From assembly GCA_963576475.1 (NCBI GenBank), contig OY754990.1, forward strand, positions 15,817,706 through 15,881,705: a stretch of DNA of 64,000 nt, given 5' to 3'. A program made the position numbers and the translations under genes. The notes beneath the pieces are model-generated. The model searched no databases and was not told the DNA's origin. It worked only from the letters and a program-made list of their open reading frames with translations. Below are positions 21,228 to 32,000 of this stretch, in pieces. Each line of letters begins with the position of its first letter. Within the stretch, counting starts at the first letter, position 1. This DNA comes from Molanna angustata. Its lineage: Eukaryota > Arthropoda > Insecta > Trichoptera > Molannidae.

Positions 21228-21905
21228 TTTGGGGGTAGAAGATAATTGTAGTATGTAGAGCTTACTAAAGTGCCAGAGTGGTCACTTGGTTGGAAGCGAT
21301 TGCATACCAGCCGGAGCTGATATGCAAGCCTGTAATTGAGGTGGTAAGGTCGGTCAGTTGGACGTGTAGGTATTACCTGTTTGTCCGCCTTCAGCTACAT
21401 ACAACCCAAATGATATCTCAACCGCTTGGTTCGAACCTGGTGGCGGTCTGTTCGGATAGTCCCGACAGCTGAGCCACAGATTGATCGACCAAGCAATTGC
21501 GATACCGTATACAATAGATTAAATATTATTATCAAATATTACTCAGGTAGGAATGGTTGACAGATTGAAAGATATAACAGGAAATTTAACTTACTCTTTT
21601 ATTTATCAAGATGATGATTACAATTGTTGTTTACTATTATTACTTGGTACAGAAATGTCGAGTTATTATTTAATGAATATAAATGTAAATTTGAAACGCG
21701 GACGATTTGAACGACGACGAGCGGTCGGGCAGCGTGATGCCTAGCTTCGAGATCTGGATGAGCGGAATGGTCTGGGCGCGCTGTGCTTCCCCTTAAATAG
21801 GAGACGGGCTGTGAATACGGCGCAGGGCAAGATGGCGCCTGCCGAAGTACTCAGCGCAGCGAAGCACTGCGCGGCGCAATTGGCGCAATTGGCGCAATCG
21901 CCACA
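21228..21905 (-). repeat. 5' LTR (right copy)
   Basis: It is the sense-direction 5' LTR. It ends on the plus strand at CGCCACA (21905), followed by the TSD ATTC and the resumed LINE. Confidence 0.88.
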
Positions 21906-22559
21906 ATTCAATTAATGGTTCTGCATTAAAAAAAAGTCGACAGCATAAGGGATTTAGGAGTAACATTGGATTCTAAATTGATGTACGATAAACATATTTA
22001 ATCAATAACCTCCAAAGCCTACCGAATGCTGGGTTTTATCATCCGCACCGGAAAACAATTCAACAACATGAACACTTTAATAACACTTTATCTTTCATAT
22101 ATTCGCCCTCATCTAGAATTTTGTACACCAATTTGGAACCCGCACTATAAAATCCACAGCAACCGTATTAAAAACATCCAGAAAACTTTTTTTAAATATT
22201 TAGAGAGACGACTATTCATAGAACATACTAATTATAAATTATCTACAGAATTCTTCGAATTAAACACATTGCAAGACAGAAGGACCTTATTCGATCAACT
22301 GTTACTGTATAAAATATGCAACAACCTTATTGACTCCCCCGATTTACTAAGCACTATATCACTTCACGTACCAAACAGGCACACCCGTTCGAAAAATTTA
22401 TTTCATCTACCTATTTGCCATACTAATTACAGATATCACTCGACTATTTACAGAATTCAACGTGACAATAATCTAAAATTTAAACACACTGACATTTTCC
22501 ATGACTCCATAGAAAGTTACCGTAAACAAATAAAGATATTTTTCAACCCAGTTCCCTAA
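21906..22559 (+). pseudogene. LINE pol, part 2 (C-terminal), after the LTR insertion
   Basis: It continues part 1: SINGSALK, an 8-A run with a frameshift, then VDSIRDLGVTLDSKLMYDKH, an in-frame TAA, then 177 open codons (SKAYRMLGFIIRTGKQF, LSYIRPHLEFCTPIWNPHYK, RIKNIQKTFFKYLERRL, TLQDRRTLFDQLLLYKICN). These are the standard post-RT motifs (DLGV.LD, RP.LE....W.P, IQ..F.KYL..R). The 3' UTR runs to (AAAT)n at about 22838. Confidence 0.9.
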
Positions 22560-22840
22560 TTCCTTCAAACAAGCTCTATCCTTCACTCCAATAATCCCTC
22601 CTTTTCCCCATTTTATTTTCATTATGTTTTGTATTTTTTTTATTATCAATTGTTTTTTTTTCTTCTCTTATAATTGTTATTCTTTTACCTGCTGCTCAGC
22701 ATACTAGTTATTTGTAATTCATTAATTTAAATAGAAGAAAACAATATTGGCTTGTAATAATTTTAAAAGCACCAAATGTAACGAAACAATTAACAAAGCT
22801 GTAGTTTTCTGAAATAAAGTAAATAAATAAATAAATAAAT
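22560..22840 (+). mobile_element. LINE 3' UTR and (AAAT)n tail
   Basis: Pyrimidine-rich UTR following the pol stop, then AATAAAGTAAATAAATAAAT. It marks the LINE's 3' end. Confidence 0.75.
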
Positions 22841-22869
22841 ACATTCTTCTAATATCCTTATTTTTTATT

Positions 22870-23040
22870 CTATATCATACATCGTTTAACTCCACATTCG
22901 TCTTAATGACCTCATTTCTAATTCTACTTTCATGCGTCTTCAGCCATGTCCATGTCTCACTAGAATACATTAGAGTCGGTACTACGATACCATTGTGTAT
23001 CGCGAGCTTAGCTTACCTGGAAATACTTGGGTCACGCATA
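22870..23040 (-). pseudogene. RTE-like LINE fragment (SETW motif)
   Basis: The minus strand translates to AIHNGIVVPTLMYSSETWTW, then LKTHESRIRNEVIKTNVELN. The IVVPTLMYGSETW motif precedes the RWFGH segment in this LINE family. Confidence 0.75.
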
Positions 23041-23698
23041 AAAAATAATATGATTTTAAAAAAGTATAAATTTATATCTACATAATATATAGGTAAGTAT
23101 AACTAACTAAATATTATTATAACAAAAATACTTATATACATAAATACGTACAAAAACTTATAATTAAAAGCTGACCTAACATTACATAATATAATTGCAT
23201 GACATACAAAAAAATAAAACAGTAATCTGCAAAAGTATTCGTTGCCCACGAGTCAAAATGGCTGCCGTTTGTGTTGTGTTGACTTTGACGTGTGGCGTTC
23301 GCGATGTCTTTTCGAGGATCCAAAGAAAACCAAATCGTGTCCAATCCAGGCCAAAAATGAGAGAAATGTCGGGTAGCGTATTTACCTTTCAGTAGGTATT
23401 GATAAGGAGGCAAGTACTGACTCGAATTAGGCACTAGCTTGTTGCGCTAATGCACTTAAAAACTCGTGTTGAATTCAAGGTACGTGTCTTCCAAATGCAC
23501 ACAGTTTAGCAACGCAAACTGTTCCTGCTAATATTATGTGTTCAATTCAAGGCACGCGTCTTTCAATCGTACACAAGTATAATATAAATTTTACCATGCG
23601 TCACAAGGCTGTGAAAGTGCGCTAATTACTTTTCTTTTCATGTGACTCTGATACTGGTTCCTTGTATCCGCTTCGCCCATATGGGTTGCATCTAAGTT
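23041..23698. other. Unassigned interval
   Basis: It includes a relatively GC-rich patch at 23240-23400 with a short plus-strand ORF after AAAATGGCTGCCG (ATG at 23303, 18 codons). I could not link it to a gene. It may be a remnant of a host 5' exon. Confidence 0.4.
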
Positions 23699-23971
23699 TT
23701 ACAGCCTTGGATCAAGCTCTGTCAACCATTCCATCGCTACATCTTTAAGATTTTCTTTTACATACGTTGCAAGTCCGTGTTTTTTATGGCCTTTGCTTGC
23801 GATAATCTCGAATGCGGATATTTTCAATTTATAGGGCTCTCCCTGTTCTGTGTGTGTTTCTTGTACGGCAATGACATTAGCATCCTCCATAATCCGCGCA
23901 ATGACTTCATCTTTTGGCCTTGTCAATCCTTCAACATTCACTTGTCCAATTTTAAAAATGTAGTTTGTCAT
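23699..23971 (-). pseudogene. LINE N-terminal endonuclease (APE-type) fragment
   Basis: The 90-residue ORF runs MTNYIFKIGQVNVEGLTRPK, then DEVIARIMEDANVIAVQETH, then FEIIASKGHKKHGLATYVKE. It matches the start of apurinic-endonuclease domains: the N..G.... motif and VIAVQETH containing the metal-binding Glu. It has a plausible ATG start and is cut after LDPRL. This is one of the few LINE 5' pieces in the window. Confidence 0.75.
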
Positions 23972-24249
23972 TTATACCACTATTGCGGTCGTCGATTTGA
24001 TCCTGAAAACGACCTTTTTCGTACCGTTGTGGCCGAGAGGCCTATAAACGTTCGACCATACTTTCGATCTTCGATTTTCTTTTTATTTCAATTTCGTATC
24101 AATTTCTCTTCTTTTCAAAGCGCTACTCACAGGAGGGACTACGAAAAGGTTCAGCATACCCCCCCATAGTGCACTTAAAAGTCATTGAAACATTCGTTGA
24201 AAAGTGACTTGAACGATTTAAATTGAAATTATGACCAAATACTTTTTTT

Positions 24250-24312
24250 GACAAACTTTATATTTCAATAGAGATGAAGTTGGAATATAGCGCTTGCGCA
24301 ACGTTCACAAAT
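24250..24312 (+). repeat. Family D fragment
   Basis: TTTCAATAGAGATGAAGTTG followed by CGCTTGCGCAACGTTCAC matches two blocks of the copy at 8026-8262 with the intervening part deleted. Confidence 0.55.
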
Positions 24313-24475
24313 CATACCCCAGTGTTACAGGAATGGTAAAAATGGGCAAATACGGGCTGAAGATGATTATGGCGGTGATTCTCCGCCCCTGCGTGTTATG
24401 GCGTATGAAGGTCAGAAGGATCCTTTTAAAGATCATATATTTTCTAAATCATATTATTTTAATTTTATTTTACAT

Positions 24476-24658
24476 TGATTCTCGGGCAACTAACAGGTAC
24501 TATGTCAAATATTAATTTAACACGCACCCAATAACAAGTTGCAACATTCTGGAGACTAGCGATATTAATCGTCTCACAGATCCAGACAGAAAACACAATT
24601 TAAACTATGTCTCACCGGGAATCGATCCCAGGACCGTTAGCTCAGCAGTCAGATATCT
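24476..24658 (-). mobile_element. tRNA-derived SINE family 2
   Basis: On the minus strand the B-box region reads CCTGGGATCGATTCCCGG, and the body ends TGACATAGTACCTGTTAGTT then GCCCGAGAA. The same body occurs at 31552-31770 (plus) and 52071-52283 (minus). The 5' tRNA head is degraded here. Confidence 0.75.
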
Positions 24659-24756
24659 TATAACAGACTATAAGATTGTCATTTGAGATACAGAACTAAT
24701 AAGTGTTTTCAACCCAGAGATACAAGAATTGCGTGATATTTAATTTAAAATAAAGT

Positions 24757-24823
24757 TTTCCTATGCTGGGATCGAATCCAAGATGCCCACACAGAAGCCA
24801 AACCGCTTACTAACTGTGCCAAG
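24757..24823 (-). mobile_element. SINE family 1, tRNA-like head only
   Basis: The minus strand reads TTGGCACAGTTAGTAAGCGG, then CTTGGATTCGATCCCAGC. The body is missing. It lies about 25 bp beyond the cuticular gene's poly(A) signal. Confidence 0.6.
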
Positions 24824-24845
24824 TAAAAGGAGTGCTTGAAATTAT

Positions 24846-24851
24846 TTTATT
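24846..24851 (-). terminator. Poly(A) signal of the cuticular protein gene
   Basis: AATAAA on the minus strand, about 70 bp downstream of the stop codon at 24919. It is the nearest canonical signal. Confidence 0.6.
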
Positions 24852-24918
24852 GGAAAGGAACAGGATTGTTTTACATTTCCCGAGAAATATTTCGTAATAG
24901 CCCTAATATTGATGTAGT

Positions 24919-26049
24919 TTACTTAGTAAACGCGAAGTATTTCCTGAGGTTTCCTCCACTTTGCAACTGTCCGTCGCGAGATTCCGTTATGGGCATGCTC
25001 TTTGGTTTCGAATAGTTTATTTTGACGACGTCCTCTTCGTCGACCGGCGTCGGTGTTGTCTGCTTGTGGTTGGTTCCACCTGCCGCGCTCTGCTGCAACA
25101 TCGGGGCGATGCTCGTGTACCTGGCCGTGTACCTCGGTCTGGGCTCTATCTTGACCACGTCCGGCGAGTCCAGATGGTCGTAGTTATCCAGGCCAGGCGC
25201 CACCGTGCTCGATCCGCTGATGATCCGCACGTTCGTCTGCCGCTGAGACGTTGTCTCCGGCCGCTGGGTCTCGACGATTCTGTTGCTGGCAGCCGTCACC
25301 GAGTTGCGGTTAAAGATGTCGTACTTGGGCGTTGTACTGACGAACTTGATCGACTCGGCGTTGTAGTAATGCGAGTAAGTCTTGCTCGCCTCTTGGGGGT
25401 CTTGGGTTGTTGTGGAGTATATTTGATAGTCGTTGGACGCTTTCCTTAAAGGACTGATCGTGGTCGGAGTGATGTAGACAATGGGGGAAGGTGTTGTGTA
25501 CATTTGGGGTTTGGGACCGTCTCTTCCGTGGTATGTGTACTGATCGTAAAGAAGATTTGAGTCTGTCGATGTCGGAGTGTAGAGGAATCCAGGTTTGCTA
25601 GTTATGAGCAGTTCGTTGGCTTCGTTTGTAACTCGATGAGTCTGGACATGTGCGGGTGCTCTGTTGATACTTTCGTAATAGTAATCTGTGTCTGGATAGT
25701 CATTTTCTTCACGGCTTGGCACAACTATTCTCCCAAGTTTGGATGGGTTTGCAATGGGACTGTTGACATTATTGTATTGTATGTTTTGCTGTTGTGGTTG
25801 GTATCTGGTGTTTTGTTGATTTGCACCAGCGTTATTTGGTTTTCCTTCTTGGGGGTCATTTTCGTATCTAACATCTGCTTTGTAGCCCCCGTTGTCCGCT
25901 GTGTAGGAAACAATCTGTACTCTTCCATCTGGCAGTTTGACTCTGTATTCTCCGTTGGTAGCAGATCCGGAATGTCTTTGTGAATGCGAAAAGTCATCTC
26001 CAGTCTCCTGGTCTCTGACGGCATACGAGAAGGCATAGTGCTTGTCGTC
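24919..26049 (-). CDS. Cuticular gene exon 4: RR chitin-binding domain and C-terminal tail
   Basis: The acceptor CCTTGTTTCAG precedes GACGACAAG. The exon starts in phase 0 at the first residue of the chitin-binding domain, so the domain plus tail is a single exon of 377 codons including TAA. The tail has repeated TT/TTP and PxVY/YxTT motifs (for example PSPIVYITPTTISPLRK). Base composition is notably GC-richer than the flanking TE sequence, as expected of conserved coding DNA. The plus-strand ORF at 24961 is its shadow. Confidence 0.9.
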   Translation of the reverse strand, partial: DDKHYAFSYAVRDQETGDDFSHSQRHSGSATNGEYRVKLPDGRVQIVSYTADNGGYKADVRYENDPQEGKPNNAGANQQNTRYQPQQQNIQYNNVNSPIANPSKLGRIVVPSREENDYPDTDYYYESINRAPAHVQTHRVTNEANELLITSKPGFLYTPTSTDSNLLYDQYTYHGRDGPKPQMYTTPSPIVYITPTTISPLRKASNDYQIYSTTTQDPQEASKTYSHYYNAESIKFVSTTPKYDIFNRNSVTAASNRIVETQRPETTSQRQTNVRIISGSSTVAPGLDNYDHLDSPDVVKIEPRPRYTARYTSIAPMLQQSAAGGTNHKQTTPTPVDEEDVVKINYSKPKSMPITESRDGQLQSGGNLRKYFAFTK

Positions 26050-29000
26050 CTGAAACAAGGATTTTAAAATTATTATTTGAAACATGGTATAGAGATGTAA
26101 TAAAGACCCGTATTTAGAGTCATCTACGATTCTTAAGGAGGCCTTGAAACTTGAAAGTAAGAGTTGCCCTTAAAGAGTCGTCAAGTAAAGTCTATGCACC
26201 AAGGAAAGCATAGATGACAAAGATAATGTTACCCATTAATTTAGTCAGCTGATAGAACACTTATGTAAACACAATATTTTAAATACATTCAACGGAGTGA
26301 ATCAAAGTATTTGTTACGTACAATTCAAATCTATGCAACTATTTTCAAATTTAAAATGTGTTCGATGCAAGACTGATACAGCCTATATACATGTCCTTAT
26401 CTTTTACATACACCACAATACATTTAATTATCCTTCCCACTTTAGCATCATAATCCGATCAGAACATAATATAAATAGTGAATCCATCAGTAACACGTTC
26501 AATTTATGTATGTAAAGTGAACGGTGAACAGAGCTTAAGGTGATATCAGACGGTTCATTCGAGTGAACGTTCACTCGAGTGAATGGTTCATTTTTCTTCT
26601 GTCTCCTTTTGACTCTCATTTTGTTTTATTATTTGACAATTGAAGAAATGTAGGTACCTACGCATCTCCAAAGAAGCAGTATTAACACTAAAATGGACAT
26701 AAAATATTGTTTCATTTGGTTCATTTGGGAGTGGGTTGTGGCCAACTCTCCACACCATAGTAAGCGTTCATTTTTTCTTCTTGAAAAGTTGACAATCTCT
26801 AAATGTATTTTTATGAAGTACATTTCTATTAGATTCTTAAAAAAATATAATATTCTCAGAGGACAAAAGTTTTCACAATACACCATACACACAAAAATAT
26901 TGTCACGAAACTCATAGTATGTATATTCTAAATTGATTTTTTTTATAAAAATTGTTGAAAAAACTTTGAGTAGTAGGTACTACTATAATGCACTTACGTA
27001 TTTTTTAAAGAAAATTAAATTATCTAGTTGGGGTGTTTCCGGCGTTTTTCGATATTTTTAAAAAGAATGGAAATATAGGCAGTTAAACACATTTTTTGGC
27101 AGTTAAAAAGGTTTTCTAAAAAAATGTTTGAGAAACTCATGAATTAAAAAAAATGAATTTGAGATTTTGGAATAATTGTTTATATCAATTTTCAGCGTTC
27201 TAACTTGGTATTTGAGATATACATATGAAGAAAAACAACGAAAAATCAAAAGTTGATAACCCCTGACTGAAGTGAGTAAATCCATACTCGTATATATATT
27301 ACGTATATGCTGCGAAGCCAAAATTGGTGTTTTTTGATTACAAAGTTGAAAAAAACATTGATACGTTGTCGATGTGTAACAAGAAATAATTCTATTGAAC
27401 AAATCGACAGTTGGAATTGGACAAAATGTCAAAAAATATATTTTGTTGAAATTATTGAGGATTTCTCAAGGTATAATTTTCATCAAACATCTTGTACGAG
27501 CTTCCGGTTGCGCAGAGCGCAAATTTGTGATTTTTTGCTTCGTTGGTTTACGTGCAAATCGCCCCCCTTCTCGACTAAAAGTTCAAGATGTTTGCTACAA
27601 CTATATGTGACATCACATTCACTCTGAATAATGAAATCGTTCTCAATGTACCTTGAAGGCCTGAGGCATCCTCAAGATTTATCTGTGAATACAAGTAGTA
27701 TAAGGTAAAAATTTTGCATCGTCTTCAGAATTGATAAAACCCGTACAAGGCGAAATGGTATTCCAAAAGAGTGATACAAATTCGCAGAATATTATGAATC
27801 TAGTTTGATTGAAACGAATATATTTTCATTCCTTCATTCTGTCTAAAAATGTATAAATGTGGATGACATACCATAATGCTGTAATGAAATATTTGAGCAA
27901 TAATTGTTTTGACATTTTGACAGCTGCTTAGTGACAGCTGACAGTTCGACGAGTTTCAAATTCAAAAAGTTTTCCATTTCAAACTTGGAATGCTCCGGTG
28001 AAATGACGACCTGTGATTGGATAATCTGTATTTGATTCAAATACCAACACAATGAAAAAGGTAGGTATAAATAAAGTAGAGAATTCATTCAAATCTAGGA
28101 TAGACTTGTTTTGACCACTAACACTAGAAATTTGGACGCCAACTTTTTTAAAATTTAAATGAATTTTGTATTCGGATAATAAAAAACAATTCGTTTTTAC
28201 AAGACAATTATTAGGACAGTTGTGACATATGGATGTGAAGCATGGACACTTACAGCCAAATCTGCTGAAATGCTGGACACGTTTGAGAGAAGAGTGCTTC
28301 GTAGAATCCTAGGGGCCTGTGCCTTATGGTGACGCCTGGAGGATTAGATATAATAATGAGCTTTATGCCATCTATTAGACTCCCAGGATCTCTGTGCATG
28401 TCAGATTGAGCAGACAAAGAAAGCTCTGTGTGGACATCCAGGTAGAAGAAGAAAGTTCGGAAGACCGCGGTTGCGATGGGAGGAAGAAGTTGGAAGGGAT
28501 GCTTCCCAACTATTGCAAGTGCCGGGCAGTTGGAGAGTTGCTGCAGACGATAGAAGAAGCCGGAGGCGAAGACCGACGGAGGCCAAGGTTCGATATGGGC
28601 TGTGCGATATCGGCAAAGAACAGATTGGACTAGACGGAAAATGAAAAGGAGTGGACTTACTGTGCCAGCTGGTTTCTTCTTTTCCTCTGTCGCGTTTGTC
28701 CTTCCTTCTCGTCACTGATTCAATAAAACTATGTTCACAATTTTGTCTGTAATATACGTGCGAAAGCCGCGAACGTAATTTACTGTTTTTATATCTATGG
28801 CGCACGGCGCTTGTGTAACACGAGATGGTGCAAAGACGCGTATTCTCGAGAGACTGGAGAACGTGGCTGGCCCGCGCGCGAACAGAGGCGAGATTGTTGT
28901 TGCCACGTTCAGGTATGGATGTAGGTATGATGATTTTAGGTATGTCAGGAAGATGAGGATAGGTACAAAAAGGAAGTATCTGTCATCTGCGCCAACATGG

Positions 29001-32000
29001 GCTGTAGCGCCATTGAAGAAGAAGAAGAAAACAATAATTCGTTTTAAGTTCTAATTGGTACAGTTGTAAGGACGGACTTACGTTAGCGTTAGTGTCGCTG
29101 TCATAATCTTCGTCAACTGGTCCATCGACTGTGTTTGTCTCTTGTGACGACCAGATGAGGTTCTTCTTGTTTGCTCTGTTGATTTTTGTCTTGACGTATC
29201 TGCCCAGAGCTTTGCGTATTGGCGGACGTACCGTGTGCTCCTGCAACATAAATAAAACTACCTTTAGAAGAATAAGAAGGAATAAATAGGCAACTCACTA
29301 GTCGAGAGCAAGCGGTCTAGAGGGACTAGACCCCTAACTATGACTTCATTATCAAAACTAGGAACATTATCAAAATTAGGCAGTAGAGGATTTCAATACT
29401 TACAATATAAGAGGTTATAGTGTTTTTGATTGTTCAATAAACTTTAAAATAATCATTTTTTTATACCTAACATCGTTGCAAATACCACAATGTGGGGTAA
29501 CCAGCGACAAATGTGCAATATATCATAAAATAAAGCATGAAAAATCCCCACACACTACTTAAAAAGGCACATCATTCAGAATGGGTGGTGTACCTTTTTG
29601 CTGAACTGTGATGTGAGATGTTATCATTTCTAGTTAAATTATTGTTTTTATCTCATTTTTAGTTCTATAATTTACTGCATGGTCCATTTGTTATTGAACT
29701 TTAACTGCGTGATATTTTCTTTCACTATGTGAGGCTGGGAGATTTTAATATGAAAATTGTTCAGCCTCTTATTGAGTCAACTTTTGGCGTTACTCGGGGC
29801 ACAGCGCATGGAGCTTGTCTACTCTACGTGCTAATGGGTACATGAGTACTCCAACGATGTTACCTCCAGGTTTCGACCTGCCAAGAAGGCTGTGGACCTC
29901 TCTAAATAGAATCCGCACTGGACATGGACGCTGTAACTACCTCATGGCAAAGTGGGGCATTGTTCCATCTGCTCAATGCGATTGCGGCCAAACAATGCAA
30001 CATTTATTGGAGGAATACAACGTCCGTGCATATGAGGGCCCAAAGACGGATATTTGCAAGCTGACACCTGCATTTGTGGACTGGCTCGGAGCCCTCGACC
30101 CGAGTGTGTGATCGTATTTTGTTTATGTTTAACTGTGCATGTGTTTGTTGGTTTGATTTGAATGTATTCACTAATGGCATACGATAAATAAATAACTGCG
30201 TGATATGCAATTTATTTGAATTGCTCTTCCATATAACCATGAGGAGGGGTCTGTCTCCATGAAGGCCGATCTCACATAGATCAAAACGCTCCGTTTATTG
30301 AAAACCCCGTATGGTACTCGACAAGGTCACTCATCGGGCCTGTAAGCGACCGCTGGATCTTTTATCCTCTATGCTTATCATTACTTGGAACTTCTCTAGG
30401 TTATCAGAAGCCCTTCAGGCAACGTTTTCAAATTATCGAAAACATTTAAGAGCGGTCGATGGCAGAGCGGTTAGCACGCTGGGCTAGTAATCCAGTGGTC
30501 GCGAGTTCGAATCCTGCCTCGACCGATTTCGTTCACCTATAGCACAAGCATTTATGCTTAATTTAGGGAATGTAGGAAGATATATATGTACTTGTTTAAC
30601 AAGGACATATTTATTTAAAAAAAATGTGCAAACAAAATGAACGACATATTATGTACGATCCTGTCTGATGTCCGTTTAATATGGGTCAATTAGTTCTTAA
30701 AGCAGTATTATTACTTTGAACTGTAAATGTAGAAGTAAAGAAATAACGTGTTCATATTTTGACTTACCTGAATTTCTTCGTACTCCCTCTGTTCTTGATT
30801 TAGGGGTCGTCTGATCTTCTTCAAAACAGATGCGTACGGATTTCTCCCGAGTAGTGTCTCGTTATTTCTGGCCATATTTCTAAAATCGTTTTGCAATCGA
30901 AACTGTTGCATTTGGTCATAATCATTTTGGGGTTCGATTTGGTTGTAAACGACGTTCTGGTAGTTCACCGCTCTTAGGTTTCCGTTTGCGTCTACGATCG
31001 ACAGACCGTTGGGTCCCAAATATCCATTGTAGACAACTGCTAAATTTGGATCTGCACCGTTCCTGATCATCTGTTTCAGAAATTCATCCTGGGAGTTGAT
31101 TCCGTTTTGGAACTGCCCCAAATTCAGCTGCCTGTTATCATTAGTCTCTATATAGTATTGGTTCTGATCGTTTTGAGGTTGGTTGAGGATTAACCTTCTG
31201 TTTTGTACGGCTGGAGTTTGTGGCACGGGAGAGAGGATCAGGTTTCTCTGGTCGCTTCTGGCTATCTGCTCAGCCAGAGGACGAGATGTTACTATTAGAG
31301 GGGTCGGTGGTGGCGGAGTGGTGCTCAATGGAAACACTACGGGACCATTCGACCTGAAAGGTGGAATTAAATTAAGATACATAGTAACTCTAAATTTCTA
31401 AACGCAAACTTCGGCTTTATAATCTTGAAACTAAATTCCAAATTCCGATTTCAATCTACACTTAGACGAAGACCCAGAACAGAGTTCCCTGGCCAGTACG
31501 TTTCATAAGGGTCATAAAATTATTGACACCTACAATAAAACAACATCATTCTCGACCTTCGTGGCTCAGTTGGATAGGTATCTGACTGCTGATCCAAATG
31601 TCCCAGGTTCGATTCACGGTGGAGACAGTTTCTAATTATTGTTTTTCAGTCTGGATCTGTGAGACGATTAAGGTTGAAAGACTCCAGAATGTGGCTACTT
31701 GTCATTGAGTCTATGTTAAATTAATATTTGACATAGTACCTGTTAGTTGCACGAGAAGTGATATAAATATATGTAATGATCATATTTTTCTTACCTTTGT
31801 GTCTGTACAGCTTGTCTTGAGACATATCTTTGAGGATAAGACTCTTCAGTTTTCGCGTCGTTGGCTCTTCTTGCGTCTGGACCGTTCCTCAATGGATGGG
31901 GATTGTAGTTCCTCGGGAATTGAAACTGGTCTTGGGTGGGTGTCTCCTGGGGTCTCCCCTCGGCCAGCAGTATAGCCGACGTTATCAGCAAAAAGCAACC

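Larger units (their letters stand above)
16875..21905 (-). mobile_element. Non-autonomous LTR retrotransposon inserted antisense in the LINE
   Basis: Two direct repeats (16875-17550 and 21228-21905) flank 3.7 kb of unique sequence. A core of 652 bp (16899-17550 against 21254-21905) appears identical. Orientation is minus: the LTR begins TGTGGCGATTG on that strand, and just inside the 5' LTR (its right end here) lies AACTGGTGACCCGAACGTG, a primer-binding-site-like sequence. The element is flanked by ATTC on both sides (4-bp TSD), confirmed because removing it restores the LINE frame. No gag, protease, RT, RNase H or integrase was seen in any frame. It must rely on another element. LTR identity implies recent insertion. 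Confidence 0.88.
26050..29081 (-). other. Cuticular gene intron 3, TE-loaded
   Basis: A 3.0-kb intron (GTAAGT...TTTCAG). It contains a family A-prime repeat, a degenerate Helitron copy and an RTE fragment (listed separately). Elsewhere it is unassigned AT-rich sequence, including 27416-28190, where I recognise nothing. Confidence 0.75.

Noticed and set aside
23303..23359. Short ORF MSFRGSKENQIVSNPGQK after AAAATGGCTGCCG as a host first exon
   Set aside because: Only 18 codons before a stop, with no clear donor site or homology I can name.
24961..25449. 162-codon plus-strand ORF
   Set aside because: It is the antisense shadow of cuticular exon 4, which has a recognised domain, splice sites and a proper stop.
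31552..31640. tRNA gene candidates (also 12350, 30448, 43344, 52220, 58740)
   Set aside because: A and B boxes are present, but the cloverleaf is mismatched or expanded and each is followed by a repeated SINE body, so these are SINE heads.
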